A DNA stretch of 24,105 nt. Source: Clostridiales bacterium UBA1701 (GTDB lineage: Bacteria; Bacillota; Clostridia; Oscillospirales; Oscillospiraceae). Each line of letters starts with the position of its first letter. Position 1 is the first letter of the stretch. Shown here piece by piece: positions 21,105-24,105 of this stretch. The stretch covers positions 1-24,105 of the forward strand of contig DCJL01000022.1 of the NCBI GenBank assembly GCA_002320035.1. The letters are read 5' to 3'. Position numbers and translations under genes: made by a program. The notes under the pieces are model-generated. The model was not told where the DNA came from, did not search any database, and saw only the letters and a list, made by a program, of their open reading frames with translations.

Positions 21105-22214
21105 ATGAAAAAAACGATTTCCCTGCTTCTTTCCGCAGTTATCCTCTGCGCCGTTTTTCTAAGCGGCTGCGGCTCATCCGACAGTCTGACGCTGAACGTT
21201 TATAACTGGGGCGAGTATATTTCCGACGGCTCTGAGGGCTCTTTTGACACCATCCGCGAATTTGAACTCTGGTACAAGGAAACCTATGGCCAGAGTGTTA
21301 AGGTCAATTACGACACCTACGCCAGCAACGAGGACATGTACAACAAAATCTCCAGCGGCGCTGTGAGCTATGACGTTATTATTCCCTCCGACTATATGAT
21401 CGCCCGCATGGCTCAGGAGGACATGCTCCTGCCTCTGGACTTTGCCAACATCCCCAATTACCAGTATATCGACGAGGGCTTCCGCGGCCTTTACTATGAC
21501 GCGGAAAACCTATACTCCGTGCCCTATACCTATGGTGTGGTGGGCATCATCTATAACGCCAACGTTGTGGACGAGGCCGACGCCAGGGGCTGGGACCTGA
21601 TGTGGAACGACAAATACGCCGGCTCCATCCTCCAGTTCAACAACTCCCGGGACGCCTTTGCCACCGCCCAGTATAAGCTCGATCTGGATGTGAACAGCAC
21701 CGACACCGCCCTCTGGGACAAAGCCCTGGCCGAGCTGAAGGCCCAGGCCCCCCTGGTCAAAAGCTATGTCATGGACGAAGTTTACAACATGATGGAGTCC
21801 GGCGAGGCCGCTGTGGCCCCCTACTACGCCGGGGATTACTTCACCATGCTGGACGCCCAGGCCGAGGATGTTGACCTGCGCTTCTACTACCCTGAGCGCA
21901 CCAATTACTTTGTGGACGCCATGTGCATCCCCTCCTGCTGCCAGAACAAAGAGCTTGCGGAAATCTTCATCAACTACATGCTTTCCGCCGAACCTGCGAT
22001 CGCCAACGCCGAGTATGTTTACTATGCCTCTCCCAACGCCCTCGTCTATGAGGACGCGGAGTATATCCACTCCCTTGGCCAGGAGGCCATGGATATCCTC
22101 TATCCGGGCATTGAAAACTTCAGCGAGCTTTACAATGCCTACGCCTTCCGCAATCTGGGCAGCGAAACTCTGGGCTATGTGAACAGCCTTTGGGAAGATC
22201 TGAAAATAGGTTGA
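21105..22214 (+). CDS. potD: spermidine/putrescine-binding lipoprotein PotD
   Basis: This is the extracytoplasmic substrate-binding subunit that delivers polyamines to PotBC. The 369-residue preprotein has a lipoprotein signal peptide with lipobox LSGC (Cys22). The mature part begins LTLNVYNWGEYISDG, the hallmark of PotD/PotF, and continues with VKVNYDTYASNEDMYNKISSGAVSYDVIIPSDYMIARM, VPYTYGVVGIIYN and YAGDYFTMLDAQAEDVDLRFYYPERTNYFVDAMCIP. AGGAGG (21092-21097) precedes the ATG. The ligand choice between spermidine and putrescine cannot be settled by eye. It ends the operon, followed by a terminator. Confidence 0.96.
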   Translation: MKKTISLLLSAVILCAVFLSGCGSSDSLTLNVYNWGEYISDGSEGSFDTIREFELWYKETYGQSVKVNYDTYASNEDMYNKISSGAVSYDVIIPSDYMIARMAQEDMLLPLDFANIPNYQYIDEGFRGLYYDAENLYSVPYTYGVVGIIYNANVVDEADARGWDLMWNDKYAGSILQFNNSRDAFATAQYKLDLDVNSTDTALWDKALAELKAQAPLVKSYVMDEVYNMMESGEAAVAPYYAGDYFTMLDAQAEDVDLRFYYPERTNYFVDAMCIPSCCQNKELAEIFINYMLSAEPAIANAEYVYYASPNALVYEDAEYIHSLGQEAMDILYPGIENFSELYNAYAFRNLGSETLGYVNSLWEDLKIG

Positions 22215-22231
22215 CATAATTTAATTAACAT

Positions 22232-22264
22232 AAAACCTCTCCGTTCAGACGGAGAGGTTTTTTT
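22232..22264 (+). terminator. intrinsic terminator of potABCD
   Basis: A 9-bp stem (22236-22244 with 22249-22257) has loop TCAG, is extended by an A4/T4 pairing and is followed by T7 in all (22258-22264). It lies 21 bp after the potD stop. Confidence 0.93.
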
Positions 22265-22370
22265 ATGCAATGGAACAATCAATATAAATGTACCGATATA
22301 AAATTTTGAAACTCTATACTTTTTCATGGCATTTCCTTTTCAAAACAGAACCTGCGTCATCGCGCGGGGC

Positions 22371-22430
22371 AGCGGTTTTGCCGCTGGTGGCTGCGGCCAG
22401 TCCGGGCCGGTTCGCCGCCCGGACGCCGCT
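22371..22430. other. two tandem hairpins in the potD-spoVAD gap
   Basis: The 335-bp gap 22215-22549 contains the pot terminator but no supported gene. Inside it AGCGG/CCGCT (22371-22385) is followed by a strong stem, 22400-22407 with 22417-22424, capped by GG-TTCG-CC and one bulged C. GCCGCTTTTATG follows, so on the plus strand it could be a second terminator. It may instead be a structured leader. No spoVAC is encoded here. Confidence 0.45.
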
Positions 22431-22549
22431 TTTATGAAACAGGGCAGATATTCTTTCAAGCGGCCTGTTTTCCTCCCCATGCCTTTGGGATAATTTCTGC
22501 TTTTCCCGGGAAAAATACAGGCTGTATAAATAATGAAAAGAGGTTCGGT

Positions 22550-23563
22550 ATGTATAAACGCCTTGGGAAGCAGACCGTAAAGCTGCAAAACCCGCCCGCC
22601 ATTCTTTCCTATGCCGCCGTGGCCGGGAAAAAGGAGGGCGAGGGGCCTCTGAAAGCCTGCTTTGACTATATATCCGACGATTCCTATTTTGGAGAAAAGA
22701 CCTGGGAAAAGGCGGAGAGCCACATGATAAAGCAATGCTTCTCCGTTGCCTGCGACAAGGGGAAAATTGCCCCCTCGGCGCTGGATTATATTTTTGCCGG
22801 GGATCTTCTAAACCAGTGTGTCAGCTCCGCCTTTGCCATGAAAGACAGCCACGTGCCCTACTTCGGCTTGTATGGGGCCTGCTCCACCATGGCAGAATCC
22901 CTGTCGCTGGCCGCCATGACCATAGACGGGGGCTATGCCAATACCGTCTGTGCCCTGACCGGCTCCCACTTCTGCTCTGCTGAACGGCAGTACCGCTTTC
23001 CTCTTGAATACGGCGGCCAGCGCCCGCCCACGGCTCAGTGGACGGTGACGGGGGCCGGCGCCGTGATTCTCGGCTCCTCCGGGCAGGGAATGAAAATAAC
23101 CCACGTCACCACCGGGTCCATCAACGACGCAGGCATAAACGATGCCAACAATATGGGCAGCGCCATGGCCCCCGCCGCCTACGACACCCTCAAGGCCCAT
23201 TTTGCCGATACCGGCCGCACCCCCGACTATTATGACGCTATTTTTACCGGGGACCTTGGTGCCCTGGGCCATGATATCCTCCAGGCCCTGTTCAAGGCCG
23301 ACGGGGTGGAACTCGGCCCAAGATATATGGACTGCGGCGTGTTGATGTTCGACCTGAACGCCCAGGAGGTTTTCTGCGGCGGTTCCGGCTGCGGCTGCTG
23401 TGCCTCGGTTCTGGGCGGGCATATCCTGCGGGGCATGGAAAAAGGCGTGTGGCGGCGAATCCTCCTGGCAGCCACCGGGGCCCTCATGTCCCCCACCAGC
23501 TCCCAGCAGGGAGACAGTATTCCCGGCATCTGCCACGCCGTGGCAATCGAAAAGGAGGGCTGA
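22550..23563 (+). CDS. spoVAD: stage V sporulation protein AD (SpoVAD)
   Basis: SpoVAD is a soluble, thiolase-fold component of the SpoVA complex that binds dipicolinic acid and loads it into, or releases it from, the spore core. The 337-residue product has the normal length and family text: AILSYAAVAGKKEGEGPL, FAGDLLNQCVSSAFAMK, YGACSTMAESLSLAAM and CALTGSHFCSAERQYRFPLEYGGQRPP. Later it has DPA-channel-associated landmarks such as TTGSINDAGINDANNMGSAMAPAA, FTGDLGALGHDIL and GSGCGCCASVLGG. AGAGGT (22539-22544) precedes the ATG. A forespore sigma-G promoter could not be identified. spoVAE follows after two bases. Confidence 0.96.
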   Translation: MYKRLGKQTVKLQNPPAILSYAAVAGKKEGEGPLKACFDYISDDSYFGEKTWEKAESHMIKQCFSVACDKGKIAPSALDYIFAGDLLNQCVSSAFAMKDSHVPYFGLYGACSTMAESLSLAAMTIDGGYANTVCALTGSHFCSAERQYRFPLEYGGQRPPTAQWTVTGAGAVILGSSGQGMKITHVTTGSINDAGINDANNMGSAMAPAAYDTLKAHFADTGRTPDYYDAIFTGDLGALGHDILQALFKADGVELGPRYMDCGVLMFDLNAQEVFCGGSGCGCCASVLGGHILRGMEKGVWRRILLAATGALMSPTSSQQGDSIPGICHAVAIEKEG

Positions 23564-23565
23564 AC

Positions 23566-23937
23566 ATGGACATTCTTCTTGATTATCTCAAGGCCTTTGC
23601 CGTGGGCGGCCTGCTCTGCGTCCTTGGTCAGCTTCTTATTGATTACACCCGCCTTACCCCCGCCCGGATCCTGACACTTTATGTGGTCGCCGGCGTGGTT
23701 CTGGGCGCTTTCGGACTGTACCAGCCCCTTGTAGACTGGGCCGGAGCCGGGGCGACAGTGCCCCTTACCGGCTTTGGAAACGCGCTGGCCAAAGGCGTCC
23801 GGGATGCGGTGGCAAAAGACGGGCTTCTGGGCGTGTTCACCGGGGGCTTTACTGCCGCCGCAGGCGGGGTCTGCGCCGCGGTTTTTTTCGGTCTGCTTGT
23901 GGCTCTTATTTTTAAACCCAGCGACAAAAACAAATAA
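23566..23937 (+). CDS. spoVAE: stage V sporulation protein AE (SpoVAE)
   Basis: This 123-residue membrane protein of the SpoVA channel has about three to four hydrophobic segments. It starts LLDYLKAFAVGGLLCVLGQLLIDYTRLTPARILTLYVVAGVVLGAFGLYQPLVDWAGAGATVPLTGFG, which is a close family match, including the conserved GQLLID and GFGxxLAKG motifs. GGAGG upstream overlaps the end of spoVAD, and the two stop/start signals are two bases apart, so they are cotranslated. With SpoVAD it should form part of the dipicolinic acid uptake system in the forespore. The other usual partner, SpoVAC, is absent from the window. Confidence 0.95.
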   Translation: MDILLDYLKAFAVGGLLCVLGQLLIDYTRLTPARILTLYVVAGVVLGAFGLYQPLVDWAGAGATVPLTGFGNALAKGVRDAVAKDGLLGVFTGGFTAAAGGVCAAVFFGLLVALIFKPSDKNK

Positions 23938-23969
23938 ACCCGCTTTTGCCGATTTGCAAATTAAGAGAT

Positions 23970-23985
23970 GCGGCCTTCAGGCCGC
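23970..23985. repeat. hairpin, first of a palindrome cluster downstream of spoVAE
   Basis: GCGGCCT and AGGCCGC face each other across two bases (7-bp perfect stem), about 32 bp after the spoVAE stop. The following bases are not T-rich. Confidence 0.7.
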
Positions 23986-23996
23986 TTCAGCTTGTC

Positions 23997-24021
23997 AAAA
24001 AAGTCCGTGCCGGACTTTTTT
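23997..24021. terminator. bidirectional intrinsic terminator after spoVAE
   Basis: An 11-bp perfect stem (23997-24007 with 24011-24021) of form A6-GTCCG/CGGAC-T6 has a three-base TGC loop. T tracts on both strands make it a good bidirectional terminator. Confidence 0.85.
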
Positions 24022-24038
24022 GGCTGCGCTTTCCGCCG

Positions 24039-24060
24039 GGCATTTTGACGTCAAAATGCC
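24039..24060. repeat. 22-bp perfect palindrome with central GACGTC
   Basis: Positions 24039-24060 read the same on both strands: GGCATTTT, then GACGTC, then AAAATGCC. As DNA it is a twofold-symmetric site; as RNA it forms a stem only if a loop opens at the centre. Its last three bases overlap the next inverted repeat. Confidence 0.85.
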
Positions 24061-24105
24061 GCTTCGCTCAAAAGGCTTGTTTTCAAGCCTTTTGAGCGAA
24101 GCGGC
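24058..24105. repeat. 48-nt perfect inverted repeat at the right edge
   Basis: A 22-bp arm (24058-24079) and its exact complement (24084-24105) are separated by TTTT. The second arm ends exactly at the window boundary, so the true repeat may be longer. The arm contains GCCGCTT and TCAAAA, which recur, less perfectly, near 23981-23999. Confidence 0.85.

Noticed and set aside
1..24105. CRISPR array, rRNA, complete insertion sequence or toxin-antitoxin pair
   Set aside because: No regularly spaced direct repeats, rRNA-like stretches, transposase genes or small paired toxin/antitoxin frames were found.

Overview
The window looks like chromosomal DNA from a spore-forming, G+C-rich anaerobic member of the Clostridia, probably Oscillospiraceae-like. 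This rests on the family content: SpoVAD/SpoVAE, a SpoVB-type flippase, an FMN-riboswitch-controlled ECF vitamin transporter, DUF4914, DUF5685 plus a J-domain protein, and an aldo/keto reductase with a 4Fe-4S tail. Strong AGGAGG-type ribosome binding sites and consensus sigma-A promoters agree. The assignment is inference, since no 16S or marker comparison was possible. Apart from the extreme left end there is no mobile DNA, and no CRISPR array or rRNA was seen.

Layout. 1-187: C-terminal remnant of a tyrosine integrase ending beside tRNA-Arg(CCG) (224-300, minus), a likely scar of a tRNA-targeting element. 331-4657: plus-strand operon of an Fe-S aldo/keto reductase, ApbE (FAD:protein FMN transferase) and RecG. 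4658-4927: decayed ECF sigma factor fragment abutting a large perfect hairpin. 4928-7120: divergent pair, a cytidylate-kinase-like protein (minus) and a SpoVB/MATE-type flippase (plus). 7059-7954: minus-strand riboflavin transporter RibU with promoter, FMN riboswitch and expression-platform hairpin. 7971-10404: SLOG-family protein (plus), HAD phosphatase (minus), P-loop ATPase (plus). 10448-12428: minus-strand three-gene operon of a membrane zinc-ribbon protein, DUF5685 and a J-domain protein. 12522-15611: D-Ala-D-Ala ligase and the PEPCK-like DUF4914 protein, both minus. 15807-17034: phosphodiester-glycosidase-family protein and a small membrane protein (minus), divergent from truA (plus).

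17843-22264 is the best-defined system: a sigma-A promoter, a roughly 340-nt apparently structured leader or ncRNA ending in a strong intrinsic terminator, then potA-potB-potC-potD for spermidine/putrescine uptake and a terminator. 22550-23937 holds spoVAD-spoVAE, oddly without spoVAC just upstream. 23970-24105 is a cluster of near-perfect palindromes running to the window edge.

The most interesting item is the long non-coding transcript before potA. It has its own promoter, several mutually compatible helices and a terminator placed before the first gene of the polyamine operon, as expected for either a leader controlling by attenuation or an independent structured RNA. I do not recognise its class. 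Second-tier items are the sigma-factor fragment with the 52-nt hairpin, the zinc-ribbon/DUF5685/J-domain module, the DUF4914 PEPCK-like protein and the palindrome cluster at the right edge.
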